From NCBI RefSeq assembly GCF_002980555.1, contig NZ_PVBT01000001.1, forward strand, positions 682,001 through 746,000: DNA of 64,000 bases, in the 5' to 3' direction. Origin of the DNA: Phyllobacterium myrsinacearum (GTDB taxonomy: Bacteria > Pseudomonadota > Alphaproteobacteria > Rhizobiales > Rhizobiaceae). This document shows, one piece after another, positions 39,778 to 48,992 of the stretch. Positions within the stretch are counted from its first letter, which is position 1, and the number at the start of each line of letters is the position of its first letter. The notes beneath the pieces were generated by a model. The model had not been told where the DNA came from. It ran no database searches and saw only the letters and a program-made list of their open reading frames with translations. A program made the position numbers and the translations under genes.

Positions 39778-40842
39778 CTATGCCAATGCCGTTTCTTCCG
39801 CCTTCACGGGCTGGCCAAGTTCCTTGCGGATGATCGGGGCAACCTTTGTGCCGAACAGTTCGATGGCTTTCAGCGTGTTTTTGTGCGGCAGGCTGCCCAG
39901 ATCGATCTGCAGCAGAAAACGGTCATGCTTGAAGTAGCTGTGCTGCAGCATGATCTTGTCGATGACCTCCTGCGGCGAGCCGACCAGAAGGGCACCGCGC
40001 GGGGTGCGGCCCGCTTCGAACTGCGCCCGGTTGCTTGGCGGCCAGCCGCGCTCACGGCCGATCTTGTTCATCACCACCTCATAGGACGGCCAGTAACCGT
40101 CCGCTGCGGCCTGCGATGTCTCGGCGACATAGCCATGCGAGTTGATGCTGACTTTCAGCGTTTCAGGCGCATGACCGGCCTTGGCCCCGGCTTCGCGGTA
40201 AAGATCGACCAGCGGTGCAAAGCGATGCGGTTCGCCGCCGATAATGGCTACAGCGAGCGGCAGGCCGAGCGTACCGGCGCGGATGACCGAGGCAGGGGTG
40301 CCGCCGACGGCAATCCATACGGGCAGCGGATTCTGCAGCGGCCGCGGATAAACGCCGAGATTGTTGATCGGCGCACGCAGATTGCCTTTCCAGGTCACGC
40401 GTTCGCTGGCGCGCAGTTTCAACAGGAGATCGAGCTTTTCGGTGAACAGCGCGTCGTAATCATTCAGGTCATAACCGAACAGGGGAAAGGACTCGATGAA
40501 TGAGCCGCGTCCCGCCATGATTTCCGCACGGCCCGAGGAAATCAGGTCGAGCGTCGCATATTCCTGGAACACGCGAACCGGATCCTCCGAGCTCAAAACC
40601 GTGACCGCGCTGGTCAGCCGGATGTTTTTGGTGCGCGCCGCCCCGGCGGCAAGAACCACGGCCGGCGTGGAAATGACGAAATCCGGGCGGTGATGCTCGC
40701 CGATGCCAAACACATCGAGGCCAACCTGATCGGCCAGTTCCATCTCTTCCAGAAGGTTCTGCATGCGCTGGTGCGCGTCGATGGCAACGCCGCTCGCCGG
40801 GTCTGGGCTCATGCCCGCAAATGTGTAGATGCCGAGTTCCAT
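39778..40842 (-). CDS. LLM-class flavin-dependent oxidoreductase
   Basis: 354 residues of the bacterial-luciferase-like fold. Blocks: [60 protein letters not shown]-type segment, [20 protein letters not shown], and C-terminal [20 protein letters not shown]. It uses FMNH2 supplied by a separate reductase or F420-like chemistry; the substrate is unknown. ATG 40842 has AAGG at a spacing of 8; ATG 40857 is an in-frame alternative. It is followed upstream on this strand by a reductase gene with a probable HxlR regulator. Confidence 0.85.
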   Translation of the reverse strand: MELGIYTFAGMSPDPASGVAIDAHQRMQNLLEEMELADQVGLDVFGIGEHHRPDFVISTPAVVLAAGAARTKNIRLTSAVTVLSSEDPVRVFQEYATLDLISSGRAEIMAGRGSFIESFPLFGYDLNDYDALFTEKLDLLLKLRASERVTWKGNLRAPINNLGVYPRPLQNPLPVWIAVGGTPASVIRAGTLGLPLAVAIIGGEPHRFAPLVDLYREAGAKAGHAPETLKVSINSHGYVAETSQAAADGYWPSYEVVMNKIGRERGWPPSNRAQFEAGRTPRGALLVGSPQEVIDKIMLQHSYFKHDRFLLQIDLGSLPHKNTLKAIELFGTKVAPIIRKELGQPVKAEETALA

Positions 40843-40980
40843 GATCTTCACCTTCATGTCCTGTGTTGCTGTCTAGGTAAGCGCGGGCTGGCGGCTTGTG
40901 AAGAACGCACATTCGGGTTGCCGAGGCACCAAAAGGAAACCGCCCCGGATGGGGCGGCTGTGTCGTCAGGCCATCGGATA

Positions 40981-41622
40981 TCAGTATCCGACGGTGAAGC
41001 GCTGCCGGATGTGCTTGCCTGCTTCGGCTTCATCAAGAATGGCGACGGCAAGATCAGCCACGCTGATGGTGCTGTGGCCCTCGGCGTTGAATATGGGATT
41101 GTCCTTGCCAAGCCGGTAGGTGCCGGTGCGCGCGCCCGGCACGAGGGCGAACGGCGGAGAGACAAAGCTCCAGTCCAGACTATTTTCCGTCTTCAGGTCG
41201 TTGAGCGCCTGACGGGCGCCGAGGGCACCTTCGCGATATTCGGCAGGAAAATCAGGGCCATCGACAAATTGCTTGCCTTCCTGATTCAACAGGCTGCCGG
41301 CGCCGCCAATGACGATCAGGCGCTTGACGCCTGCCTGCTTGGCCGCCTCCGTGATTGCCTTGCTCGCCTTGACATGAATGGCCTGAATATCAGGTTCGCC
41401 CCAGCCCGGATTATAGGCAGAGAGTACAATGTCATGACCTTTCAGCTTTTCAGTGAGGTCGGCGGCATCGAGCACATCCGCCTTGACTGCCTTGACGCCT
41501 TCGCGCTGTTCCACCTTGCCGGGATTGCGAACGAGAGCTGTCACGCTATGGCCGCGTGAGACGGCTTCCTGCAGAAGTTCCTTGCCAACGAAGCCGGTGG
41601 CGCCGATCAGTGCGATTTTCAT
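40981..41622 (-). CDS. NAD(P)-dependent oxidoreductase, atypical SDR (YwnB/NmrA-like)
   Basis: 213 residues. Nucleotide-binding KIALIGATGFVGKELLQEAV, then ALVRNPGKVE, DIVLSAYNPGW and IVIGGAGSLLN, matching the NAD(P)H-binding family without a YxxxK catalytic motif. AGGAAA lies upstream of ATG 41622. It diverges from an HxlR-family regulator across 150 bp, the usual arrangement for thiol- or quinone-responsive reductases; the regulator probably controls it. Confidence 0.85.
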   Translation of the reverse strand: MKIALIGATGFVGKELLQEAVSRGHSVTALVRNPGKVEQREGVKAVKADVLDAADLTEKLKGHDIVLSAYNPGWGEPDIQAIHVKASKAITEAAKQAGVKRLIVIGGAGSLLNQEGKQFVDGPDFPAEYREGALGARQALNDLKTENSLDWSFVSPPFALVPGARTGTYRLGKDNPIFNAEGHSTISVADLAVAILDEAEAGKHIRQRFTVGY

Positions 41623-41662
41623 TTTTCGATTTCCTATATGCTTGGGCACGGTTTGTTTTCTA

Positions 41663-41677
41663 GTTACTATTAATAAC
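41663..41677. promoter_or_regulatory. Candidate HxlR operator
   Basis: GTTACTATTAATAAC, a 15-bp palindrome with one mismatched pair, in the divergent gap between the reductase and the HxlR gene. This AT-rich GTTA/TAAC form is the kind of site HxlR/MarR-type winged helices bind. Confidence 0.5.
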
Positions 41678-41772
41678 CATCTATGCTAGAAGTGGCGTCC
41701 TGTGAAGAACGCACTTTTTCCGTTTCAGGGAACACTGAGGTAACCGGCCCGGAAACACTGGAGATCTATCCG

Positions 41773-42189
41773 ATGAGTATACATGCCAAACCCGATGGCG
41801 ACGTGCCGCTGCTGTCAACCTCGGCCGCGATGGTCACTGACGGTGCAGGCAGTTGCCCGATGCGGGAAGTGCTCGATATTGTCGGCGACAGCTGGAGCCT
41901 TCTGGTGATCATCAACCTTCAGGGCGGTCCGCGCCGCTTCAACGTGCTGCGCCGCATGGTGGAGGGGATTTCGCAGCGCATGCTGACGGTCACGCTGCGT
42001 TCGCTGGAGCGTGACGGTCTGGTATCGCGTACCGTCAAGCCGGCATCGCCGCCGGAAGTCACCTATGCGCTGACCCCGATTGGCCATTCGATTGCCGTTC
42101 CCATCGGTGCCTTGGGCGAGTGGGCGGTGAAGAACCGCGATCATTTGCGGCAAGCCCGCACGGTTTTCGACGAGGCGCAGCAGAGCTGA
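41773..42189 (+). CDS. HxlR-family winged-helix transcriptional regulator
   Basis: 138 residues. Pattern CPMREVLDIVGDSWSLLVII, then RRFNVLRRMVEGISQRMLTV, then LRSLERDGLVSRTVKP and VTYALTPIGHS, diagnostic of HxlR. The conserved Cys near residue 27 (AGSCPMRE) is the position that senses oxidants or electrophiles in several members. It is divergent from the NAD(P)-dependent reductase, its likely target. Confidence 0.92.
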   Translation: MSIHAKPDGDVPLLSTSAAMVTDGAGSCPMREVLDIVGDSWSLLVIINLQGGPRRFNVLRRMVEGISQRMLTVTLRSLERDGLVSRTVKPASPPEVTYALTPIGHSIAVPIGALGEWAVKNRDHLRQARTVFDEAQQS

Positions 42190-42255
42190 GCATTCCGGAA
42201 CACTCCCGCATCACACGCGTTGTTTCCCTGTAGGAAATTGACAGGGAGACAGACA

Positions 42256-42447
42256 ATGCCTGCAAAATCCCAGGCGCAGCAGAAGGCTGCAGGGGCCGCC
42301 TTGTCGGCCAAGCGCGGCAAAACCCGGAAAAGCCAGCTCAAGGGCGCATCGAAGAGCATGTATGAATCGATGAGCGAAAAGCAGCTCGAAGACTTTGCCG
42401 AGACGGACCGCAAAGGCCTGCCGCAGAAGGTCCAGCCAAAGAAGTAA
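42256..42447 (+). CDS. DUF3008 family small basic protein
   Basis: 63 residues, Lys-rich and probably disordered at the ends: PAKSQAQQKAAGAALSAKRG, then LKGASKSMYESMSEKQLEDF. Strong AGGGAGA upstream of the ATG. The family is common in Rhizobiales and has no assigned function; composition suggests nucleic-acid contact or stress protection. Confidence 0.85.
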   Translation: MPAKSQAQQKAAGAALSAKRGKTRKSQLKGASKSMYESMSEKQLEDFAETDRKGLPQKVQPKK

Positions 42448-42467
42448 ACCGCAAGGCGTGCACGCCA

Positions 42468-43364
42468 TTACTGGCAGATGCGCGCCTTGCATGCCTTGCC
42501 GTGGCAGCCAAGATCAAGATGCATATTGCCCTGATGCGCGGCATCGCCCTCCGGTCCGATGACGGTCATGAACCGCTCGCAGCTGGTCTTGTGAATGGAG
42601 CGCCAGAAGTCCCGTTCTTCCGGCGTGCCATTCCAGCCGGAGCCGAGCTGCGTGGTTTTGCCGTTGGTGAATTTGAATGACATGATATCCAGCGCATTGG
42701 CAAAAGCGTGTTCCGATACGCGGCCCTTATTGCCGTTGTTGACCTTGCGGCACTGATAGTCGGATCCCGTTGCAATGGTTTCGATCCCGGCGCCAAAGGA
42801 TTTTTGCGCGGCTTTCTCCACATCGCCGATCCATTCGGCGAGCGTTCCGGCCATGGTGCAATTGGTGGTGATGGGCGCGGCAAATTTTACAGGATTCTCC
42901 TTGCCGATCGCAGTGATCTTGAGGGGCGAGCGTTCGCCGCAGGTGCCTTCGGCAAGCGGCGGGACGATTTCACCCTGGACATCGCCGTTCATCAGCGCCG
43001 GACAGGCATTCTGGTACACCCGGTTGGGCGATGTTGCGGGATCGGCTTTCTCCGCCGTGTCCTCATCATCCGGCTTTGAATCCGTTTTCGCGTCCGCTGG
43101 ACGATCCGGGCCAAACTGTTCCGCAGGTTTCACCGCGGGTTTTTCCTCCGGCTTGGGCGTTTCCGGTGCAGCTTCACCATCGGGCTTGGCAAGTGGAATG
43201 GGCGGTGTGATTGGAAGTGCGGGGCGGCTGGCCGCATTGTGATGCCGCCGCTGGCGTGCATCGGCACTGTCAGCCGATCCGAGCAAAGCTGTTGTTGCAA
43301 AACATGCGGTGAGGGATAAAAGGACGAATGTCGAGCAGCGCGACTGCTGTAAGGATAGGGTCAT
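42468..43364 (-). CDS. Extensin-family secreted protein
   Basis: 298 residues. Signal peptide (1-36, TACFATTALLGSADSADA), a long disordered Pro/Lys/Glu-rich linker (about 40-115), and a C-terminal extensin-like domain with Cys pairs: QNACPALMNGDVQGEIVPPL, GTCGERSPL, SDYQCRKVNNGNKGRVSEHA, and final GNMHLDLGCHGKACKARICQ. The SEHAFANALDI block resembles the His/Asp region of VanY/LAS-type metallopeptidase-like domains. AGGAG precedes the ATG. Confidence 0.85.
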   Translation of the reverse strand: MTLSLQQSRCSTFVLLSLTACFATTALLGSADSADARQRRHHNAASRPALPITPPIPLAKPDGEAAPETPKPEEKPAVKPAEQFGPDRPADAKTDSKPDDEDTAEKADPATSPNRVYQNACPALMNGDVQGEIVPPLAEGTCGERSPLKITAIGKENPVKFAAPITTNCTMAGTLAEWIGDVEKAAQKSFGAGIETIATGSDYQCRKVNNGNKGRVSEHAFANALDIMSFKFTNGKTTQLGSGWNGTPEERDFWRSIHKTSCERFMTVIGPEGDAAHQGNMHLDLGCHGKACKARICQ

Positions 43365-43658
43365 TTCCGGCTCTACTCCTGTTAAGCGTCTAGCCTAACG
43401 CCTGATGCGCCGGATCGGTTTCAAACTTTATGAACCCGTGAAATGCGCCGTCTCGCTTGACATCACGAAACCTTCACACTAGAAGCCACCCAGCGCAGGG
43501 CTCAACAGCTCTGCGTTTCATTTGACGTGTCCCGTGAGTGATTTCGCAAAGCGTGCGTGAATCATTCTGTCAGTCTTCAAAAACAGGAGGCAGAGGAGGG
43601 CGCGTTTCCTTGAATCGAGGCGCAAGCTTCGATTTGTGTTTGGTTGAAAGGAAATGCG

Positions 43659-44276
43659 ATGAGCAAGCGCGAATCGTCCAAGTATAAAATTGATCGCCGT
43701 ATGGGCGAAAACATCTGGGGCCGTCCGAAGTCCCCGGTGAACCGTCGTGAATATGGTCCTGGCCAGCACGGTCAGCGCCGCAAGAGCAAGCTTTCCGATT
43801 TCGGCGTACAGCTGCGCGCCAAGCAGAAGCTCAAGGGCTTCTACGGCGACATCTCGGAAAAGCAGTTCCGCAAGACCTATGAAGAAGCCGCCCGCCGCAA
43901 GGGCGATACCGGCGAACAGCTGATCGGCCTGCTCGAGTCGCGCCTGGATGCAGTGGTGTACCGCGCCAAGTTCGTTCCGACGATCTTTGCTGCGCGCCAG
44001 TTCGTCAACCATGGCCACGTCAACGTCAACGGCCGCCGCGTCAACATCCAGTCCTACATCTGCAAGGCAGGTGACGTGATTGAAGTGCGCGAAAAGTCGA
44101 AGCAGCTCGTGATCGTTCTGGAAGCCGTTCAGCTTGCTGAGCGCGATGTTCCTGAATATCTCGAAGTGGATCACAACAAGATGGTTGCCAAGTACACCCG
44201 CGTTCCGGCCTTCTCCGATGTGCCTTACGCCGTACAGATGGAACCGAACCTGGTTGTCGAATTCTATTCGCGTTAA
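43659..44276 (+). CDS. rpsD: 30S ribosomal protein S4
   Basis: 205 residues. N-terminal [21 protein letters not shown]4 RNA-binding domain ([20 protein letters not shown], then [20 protein letters not shown]). The zinc-finger cysteines of some S4 proteins are absent. AAAGGAA precedes ATG 43659. It is a single gene here, outside the alpha operon, with its own terminator. Confidence 0.98.
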   Translation: MSKRESSKYKIDRRMGENIWGRPKSPVNRREYGPGQHGQRRKSKLSDFGVQLRAKQKLKGFYGDISEKQFRKTYEEAARRKGDTGEQLIGLLESRLDAVVYRAKFVPTIFAARQFVNHGHVNVNGRRVNIQSYICKAGDVIEVREKSKQLVIVLEAVQLAERDVPEYLEVDHNKMVAKYTRVPAFSDVPYAVQMEPNLVVEFYSR

Positions 44277-44294
44277 TCAGTTCTGAGTACAGGA

Positions 44295-44329
44295 AAAGCC
44301 GCCCCGAGAAATCCGGGCGGCTTTTTTTG
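44295..44329 (+). terminator. rpsD intrinsic terminator
   Basis: Stem AAGCCGCCC / GGGCGGCTT followed by TTTTTTTGTC, 19 bp beyond the rpsD stop. Confidence 0.9.
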
Positions 44330-44352
44330 TCTTATCCCTTGCCGGAGCGCAC

Positions 44353-45282
44353 ATGACCGATCTTCAGGATGTCGTCGACAGTGTCTATCAGGATCTAGCC
44401 AGCCGCATCGGCGAGGGCAAGCTGGCGGACTATATCCCTGAGCTGGCCACGGTCGATCCGAAACAGTTCGGGCTCGCCCTGTGCACCGTCGATGGACAGG
44501 TGCATACATCAGGCGATGCGGACACGTCCTTTTCCATCCAGAGCATTTCGAAGGTTTTCACGCTGACGCTGGCGCTCGGCAAGATCGGCGACGGGTTGTG
44601 GAAGCGCGTTGGCCGTGAGCCCTCCGGCAATGCCTTTAATTCCATTGTCCAGCTCGAACAGGAGAAGGGCAAGCCGCGTAACCCGTTCATCAATGCCGGA
44701 GCGATTGCGGTGGCCGATGTCGTGCTGGCCGGGCACCTGCCGAAGGAGGCAATCGGCGAAATCGTTCAGTTCATCCGGTATCTCGCCGATGATGAAACCA
44801 TCGCCATCGACCACGACGTGGCGCGGTCGGAGACCAATACGGGTTATCGCAATGTGGCGCTGGCCAATTTCATGCGCTCCTTCGGCAATCTCAACCACCC
44901 GGCCGAACACGTGCTTGGCGTCTACTTCCACCACTGCGCCATCGCCATGTCCTGCCGGCAACTGGCACATGCGGGACTTTATCTGGCCTCGGCGGGCCGC
45001 AATCCGCTGAGCGGCGGCAGTGTGGTGTCATCCGGCCGGGCACGGCGCATTAACGCGTTGATGCTGATGTGCGGCCACTACGATGGCTCGGGCGATTTCG
45101 CCTATCGTGTCGGCCTGCCGGGCAAAAGCGGCGTTGGCGGCGGTATTCTCGCCATCGCTCCCGGCAAGGCGTCTATTGCCGCCTGGTCGCCTGGTCTGAA
45201 CGAAAACGGCAATTCGCTGCTCGGTTCGGCTGCGCTGGAACTGCTGGCGCAAAGGACGGGCTGGTCGGTGTTCGGGCAGTAG
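44353..45282 (+). CDS. glsA: Glutaminase A
   Basis: 309 residues. Hydrolyses glutamine to glutamate and ammonia. Serine beta-lactamase-like fold with the Ser-x-x-Lys pair in [17 protein letters not shown], then [46 protein letters not shown] and [24 protein letters not shown] lies upstream of the ATG. Single gene; may support acid resistance or nitrogen recycling. Confidence 0.95.
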   Translation: MTDLQDVVDSVYQDLASRIGEGKLADYIPELATVDPKQFGLALCTVDGQVHTSGDADTSFSIQSISKVFTLTLALGKIGDGLWKRVGREPSGNAFNSIVQLEQEKGKPRNPFINAGAIAVADVVLAGHLPKEAIGEIVQFIRYLADDETIAIDHDVARSETNTGYRNVALANFMRSFGNLNHPAEHVLGVYFHHCAIAMSCRQLAHAGLYLASAGRNPLSGGSVVSSGRARRINALMLMCGHYDGSGDFAYRVGLPGKSGVGGGILAIAPGKASIAAWSPGLNENGNSLLGSAALELLAQRTGWSVFGQ

Positions 45283-45291
45283 GATGGTTTT

Positions 45292-45450
45292 CACCCCCCT
45301 CTGTCCTGCCGGACATCTCCCCCACAAGGGGGGAGATCACATCGGCATTGGGGATATCGCGTTATTTTCAGCGTTGAAGATTAACTGAAACAATTGTGAA
45401 AGCTGATCTCCCCCTTGTGGGGGAGATGGGTGGCAACCCAGAGGGGGGTG
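45292..45450. repeat. Inverted-repeat (MITE-like) element between glsA and ttcA
   Basis: 159 bp with near-identical 47-48-bp inverted arms (45292-45339, 45404-45450). Each arm contains its own small hairpins: TGTCC-TGCC-GGACA at 45302-45315 in the left arm against TGGGT-GGCA-ACCCA at 45427-45440 in the right, and an ATCTCCCCC/GGGGGAGAT hairpin in both. No coding capacity. It sits 67 bp upstream of ttcA. Confidence 0.88.
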
Positions 45451-45517
45451 GTTGAGTCGCAATCATCCCTTGCCTTCGCTTTCAAGCCAAGGCAATGAAG
45501 GCGCCAGAGGTGTTACC

Positions 45518-46381
45518 ATGACCATTCACGATCAGGAATTGACCGATGCCGCCGGTTGCCACCCGATGTTTCTCGGGGTGCCGTCCAATGTCGAGTTCAA
45601 CAAGCTGCGCAAGCGCCTGTTGCGTAATACGCGGCAGGCCATCGACGATTTTGCCATGGTCAAGCCCGGCGAGCGCTGGTTGATCGGGCTTTCCGGCGGC
45701 AAGGACTCCTATGGGCTCCTGGCGCTGCTGCTCGATCTGAAATGGCGCGGCCTGCTGCCGGTGGAATTGCTGGCCTGCAATCTTGATCAGGGGCAGCCGA
45801 ACTTTCCCAAGCATATCCTGCCGGATTTCCTGAAAAAGAACGGCATTGAGCACCGCATCGAATACAAGGACACCTATTCGATCGTCACGGACAAGGTGCA
45901 GGAAAACCAGACCTATTGCTCGCTTTGTTCGCGGCTGCGGCGCGGCCATCTCTACCGCGTGGCGCGGGAAGAGGGCTGTTCGGCGCTGGTGCTTGGCCAT
46001 CACCGCGAGGATATTCTCGAAACCTTCTTCATGAACCTGTTCCACGGCGGCAGGCTGGCAGCGATGCCGCCCAAGCTCCTGAACGATGAGGGGGATGTTA
46101 TGGTGCTGCGGCCGCTCAGCTACTGCGCCGAGGACGATCTGGAAAAATTTGCCGCCGCGATGCGGTTTCCCATCATCCCCTGCGATCTCTGCGGCAGTCA
46201 GGACGGGCTGCAGCGCAACATGATGAAGGCGATGCTGACCGATATCGAAAAGCGCATGCCGGGCCGCAAGGAAATCATGATCCGCGCGCTTGCCAATACG
46301 CGTCCAAGCCATCTTCTCGACCGGAATATTTTTGATTTCACCGGTCTTGTCACACACGGAGCCGAAGCCAGTGCAGTTTAA
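45518..46381 (+). CDS. ttcA: tRNA 2-thiocytidine(32) synthetase
   Basis: 287 residues. Thiolates C32 in a subset of tRNAs. PP-loop [16 protein letters not shown] binds ATP; the Cys pairs [11 protein letters not shown] and [11 protein letters not shown] hold the [4Fe-4S] cluster; [15 protein letters not shown] follows. GAGGTG lies before ATG 45518; an upstream extension through the repeat is in frame but is not used. Its stop overlaps the next gene by 11 bp. Confidence 0.94.
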   Translation: MTIHDQELTDAAGCHPMFLGVPSNVEFNKLRKRLLRNTRQAIDDFAMVKPGERWLIGLSGGKDSYGLLALLLDLKWRGLLPVELLACNLDQGQPNFPKHILPDFLKKNGIEHRIEYKDTYSIVTDKVQENQTYCSLCSRLRRGHLYRVAREEGCSALVLGHHREDILETFFMNLFHGGRLAAMPPKLLNDEGDVMVLRPLSYCAEDDLEKFAAAMRFPIIPCDLCGSQDGLQRNMMKAMLTDIEKRMPGRKEIMIRALANTRPSHLLDRNIFDFTGLVTHGAEASAV

Positions 46382-47198
46382 TGACAACGACATCGATTGG
46401 TTGAGTGATCTGCTTGCTGCCGTTGCGGTTCAGGAAATCATGCCGCGCTTTCGCCAGCTTGGCACAGGCGATATCAAGCAGAAGACCTCGGCGCTCGATC
46501 TGGTGACGGAAGCCGACACCAGCGCTGAACGGGTGATCACGGCGCGGCTGCGCGAGCGCTATCCCGATGCATTCGTGCTGGGGGAGGAAGCCTGCGAACT
46601 CGATGCATCGCTGCTCGGCAAGCTGAAGGACGCGCCGCTGGCTTTTATCATCGACCCGGTGGATGGCACCTATAATTTTGCCACGGGCGTGCCGCTGTTC
46701 GGCGTGATGCTTGCGGTCGTGGTCAATGGCGAGACGGTGGCCGGGATCATTCACGATCCCGTCGGCAAGGACTGGATCATCGGCGTCAAAGGGGCGGGAA
46801 GCCACATCCGCTCGGCCTTCAACGTCAGGCAGAAAGTATCTGTCGCACCGCCTGCAGCGGTCAGCGAGATGCTGGGGGCGATTTCATGGCAGTTTTTGGC
46901 CGATCCCCTGCGCTCGACCCTTGCGCGCAACCACGCCAAGTGCAAGGCATCGTTCGGTTTCCGCTGCGCCGCGCATGAATACCGCCTGATTGCCTCGGGC
47001 AATGCGCACTTCGCCGTCTTCAACAAGCTGATGCCATGGGATCATCTGGCCGGCGTTCTCATCCACCGGGAAGCGGGCGGCCATGCGGCCCGCTTCGATG
47101 GTTCTGCCTATCTTCCCAGGCATCTGGACGGTGGCCTGCTGATTGCGCCTGATAAGGCGAACTGGCAGGATTTGCGCCGGACGCTTTGGTCTGAATAA
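46371..47198 (+). CDS. Inositol-monophosphatase-family protein
   Basis: 275 residues from GTG 46371 (GGAG at a spacing of 10). Motif A is in FVLGEEACE and [18 protein letters not shown]; the second metal Asp is in [17 protein letters not shown]. Lithium-sensitive Mg2+-dependent phosphatase family; the substrate may be myo-inositol 1-phosphate, PAP or another small sugar phosphate. The 11-bp overlap with ttcA suggests translational coupling of the two genes, although no functional link is known. Confidence 0.88.
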   Translation: MQFNDNDIDWLSDLLAAVAVQEIMPRFRQLGTGDIKQKTSALDLVTEADTSAERVITARLRERYPDAFVLGEEACELDASLLGKLKDAPLAFIIDPVDGTYNFATGVPLFGVMLAVVVNGETVAGIIHDPVGKDWIIGVKGAGSHIRSAFNVRQKVSVAPPAAVSEMLGAISWQFLADPLRSTLARNHAKCKASFGFRCAAHEYRLIASGNAHFAVFNKLMPWDHLAGVLIHREAGGHAARFDGSAYLPRHLDGGLLIAPDKANWQDLRRTLWSE

Positions 47199-47224
47199 TC
47201 CGCGGGCTTAAACCCGCGGATTAT
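47195..47224. terminator. Palindrome covering both ends of convergent genes
   Basis: A perfect 12-bp inverted repeat, arms ATAATCCGCGGG and CCCGCGGATTAT around CTTAAA. It includes the stop codons of the IMPase-like gene and of the MFS gene. Likely bidirectional termination or RNA 3'-end protection. Confidence 0.55.
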
Positions 47225-48455
47225 GGGGATGGAAGAGCTTGCCCTTCTCGGCAATCAGCACGAACATCAGTCCGATCACCGAAACGACGAAGAAGCCCAT
47301 GACCAGCGGCAGGGTCGTCCCGTCATAGGACTGGCCGATGATGGCGCCGATGGCGCCGCCGCCCGCCGTCCCCATGAAACCCAGCACCGAAGACGCCGTG
47401 CCGGCGACATGGCCGAGCGGCTCCATGGCAAGCGCATTGAAGTTCGAACCGATCCAGCCGAACTGGAACATCGCCATGGCGAAGAGCAGGAGGTAGATCG
47501 GGAACGGTGTCGGATGCGGACCGAATATGGTCAAGAGCAGCCAGGCCGTATTGATCGTCAGGAAGCCCATGAGCGCGCCATGCGACAGGCGGCGCATGCC
47601 GAACCGGCCAACGAAACGCGAGTTCACGAAGGACGAAAACGCCATCATGATCGCGATGGATGAAAACGCCACCGGGAACCAGATGCCGAGATCATAGATG
47701 CCGATATAGATCTGCTGGGCCGAATTGATGAAGCCGAACAGTGATCCAAACAGGAAGGCGCTGGCCAGCGTATAGCAAAGCGCCACCCGGTTGGTCAGAA
47801 CGATCTTGAAGCCTTGCGCTACCGATGCCAGCGTAAACGGACGCCGGTCGGCGGGATCGAAGGTTTCCGGCAGGCGGAAATACATCCAGACGGTCACAGC
47901 CGCCGCCACGACGGCCATGAACATGAAGATCAGGTGCCAGTCGCCGAACAGCATCACGGCCTGGCCCGTGCCCGGTGCGATGACGGGTACGATCATGAAG
48001 ACCATCATGATAAGCGACATGACTTCCGCCATCTGCCGCCCGCCATAGACGTCGCGGACGATGGAAATGGTGATGACGCGGGTGGCGGCCGAACCGATGC
48101 CCTGAATCAGGCGGAAGAGGAGCAGGGAGGCAAAGCTTGGCACGAAGGCTGCGCTGGCTGCGGCGATGACGTAGACAACCAGGCCGAACAGAAGCGGCTT
48201 GCGCCGGCCGAAGCGATCGGAAAGCGGGCCATAGAACAGCTGCGATACCGAGAAGCCGAGCAGATAGGCTGAAATCACATATTGCCGGTGGTTTTCATTC
48301 GTCACACCAAGGCTCGCGCCGATCTGCTGCAAGCCGGGCAGCATGATGTCGATGGCAAGCGCGTTGATCGCCATGAGCATGGCCATCATGCCGATGAATT
48401 CGACCTTGCCCATGCCCATGAGGCGTGGTGCGGACGTTTGTGTGGTGGTATCCAT
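47208..48455 (-). CDS. Bcr/CflA-family multidrug MFS transporter
   Basis: 415 residues from ATG 48455; twelve predicted helices. N-terminal NALAIDIMLPGLQQIGASLG and the MFS loop FYGPLSDRFGRRKPLLFG are diagnostic of the Bcr/CflA drug-H+ antiporter branch (family DHA1). Later RVITISIVRDVYGGRQMAEV. Expected to export drugs or dipeptides. It follows grxD on this strand but is separated from it by a terminator. Confidence 0.88.
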   Translation of the reverse strand: MDTTTQTSAPRLMGMGKVEFIGMMAMLMAINALAIDIMLPGLQQIGASLGVTNENHRQYVISAYLLGFSVSQLFYGPLSDRFGRRKPLLFGLVVYVIAAASAAFVPSFASLLLFRLIQGIGSAATRVITISIVRDVYGGRQMAEVMSLIMMVFMIVPVIAPGTGQAVMLFGDWHLIFMFMAVVAAAVTVWMYFRLPETFDPADRRPFTLASVAQGFKIVLTNRVALCYTLASAFLFGSLFGFINSAQQIYIGIYDLGIWFPVAFSSIAIMMAFSSFVNSRFVGRFGMRRLSHGALMGFLTINTAWLLLTIFGPHPTPFPIYLLLFAMAMFQFGWIGSNFNALAMEPLGHVAGTASSVLGFMGTAGGGAIGAIIGQSYDGTTLPLVMGFFVVSVIGLMFVLIAEKGKLFHPHNPRV

Positions 48456-48469
48456 TGTGAGACCTGCAA

Positions 48470-48504
48470 AACAAAGACAAAGGCGCTGGAACAGCCAGCG
48501 CCTT
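48470..48504 (-). terminator. grxD intrinsic terminator
   Basis: Minus strand: AAGGCGCTGG, loop CTGTT, CCAGCGCCTT, then TGTCTTTGTTTTG. Lies between grxD and the MFS gene. Confidence 0.82.
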
Positions 48505-48553
48505 GAGAAAATGATTCCGGATTGCCCCGGAACCGATTGAAACTGTTGCGTAG

Positions 48554-48886
48554 TCAGGCCGCCTTGGTGGCGATGCCCTTTTCGCTGAGCAGGGTTTGCA
48601 ACTCGCCTGCCTGGAACATTTCGCGGATGATGTCGCAACCGCCGACGAATTCGCCCTTCACATAAAGCTGAGGGATGGTCGGCCAGTTGGAATAATCCTT
48701 GATACCCTGACGCAGTTCATTGGATGTCAGAATATTCACGCCCTTGTAGTCGACGCCGATGTAGTCAAGAATTTGCACGACCTGGCCTGAAAAGCCGCAC
48801 TGCGGAAAGCCCGGCGTACCCTTCATGAAAAGGACGACGTCGTTGCTCTTGACCTCATTGTCGATAAATTCATTGATACCGCTCAT
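48554..48886 (-). CDS. grxD: Monothiol glutaredoxin (Grx4 family)
   Basis: 110 residues. CGFS active-site motif in [22 protein letters not shown] before it, [20 protein letters not shown] after. Carrier of [2Fe-2S] clusters with glutathione, usually together with BolA; the bolA gene lies close (49819-50052) on the same strand, separated here by an oppositely oriented glycosidase gene. AAGG lies upstream of the ATG. Confidence 0.97.
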   Translation of the reverse strand: MSGINEFIDNEVKSNDVVLFMKGTPGFPQCGFSGQVVQILDYIGVDYKGVNILTSNELRQGIKDYSNWPTIPQLYVKGEFVGGCDIIREMFQAGELQTLLSEKGIATKAA

Positions 48887-48992
48887 TTCGGCAACCTTTC
48901 ATACCAGATGACAACGAATCGTCATCAATGGTCCAAATTGATCTCGTTTAAACAAATAGCGCTTCAAATCTGGCAAAACAAGGCTGGTCACT

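Noticed and set aside
43365-43658. rpsD leader as a ribosomal-protein regulatory RNA
   Set aside because: I could find no clear S4-binding pseudoknot or long stem; nothing beyond a ribosome binding site is supportable.
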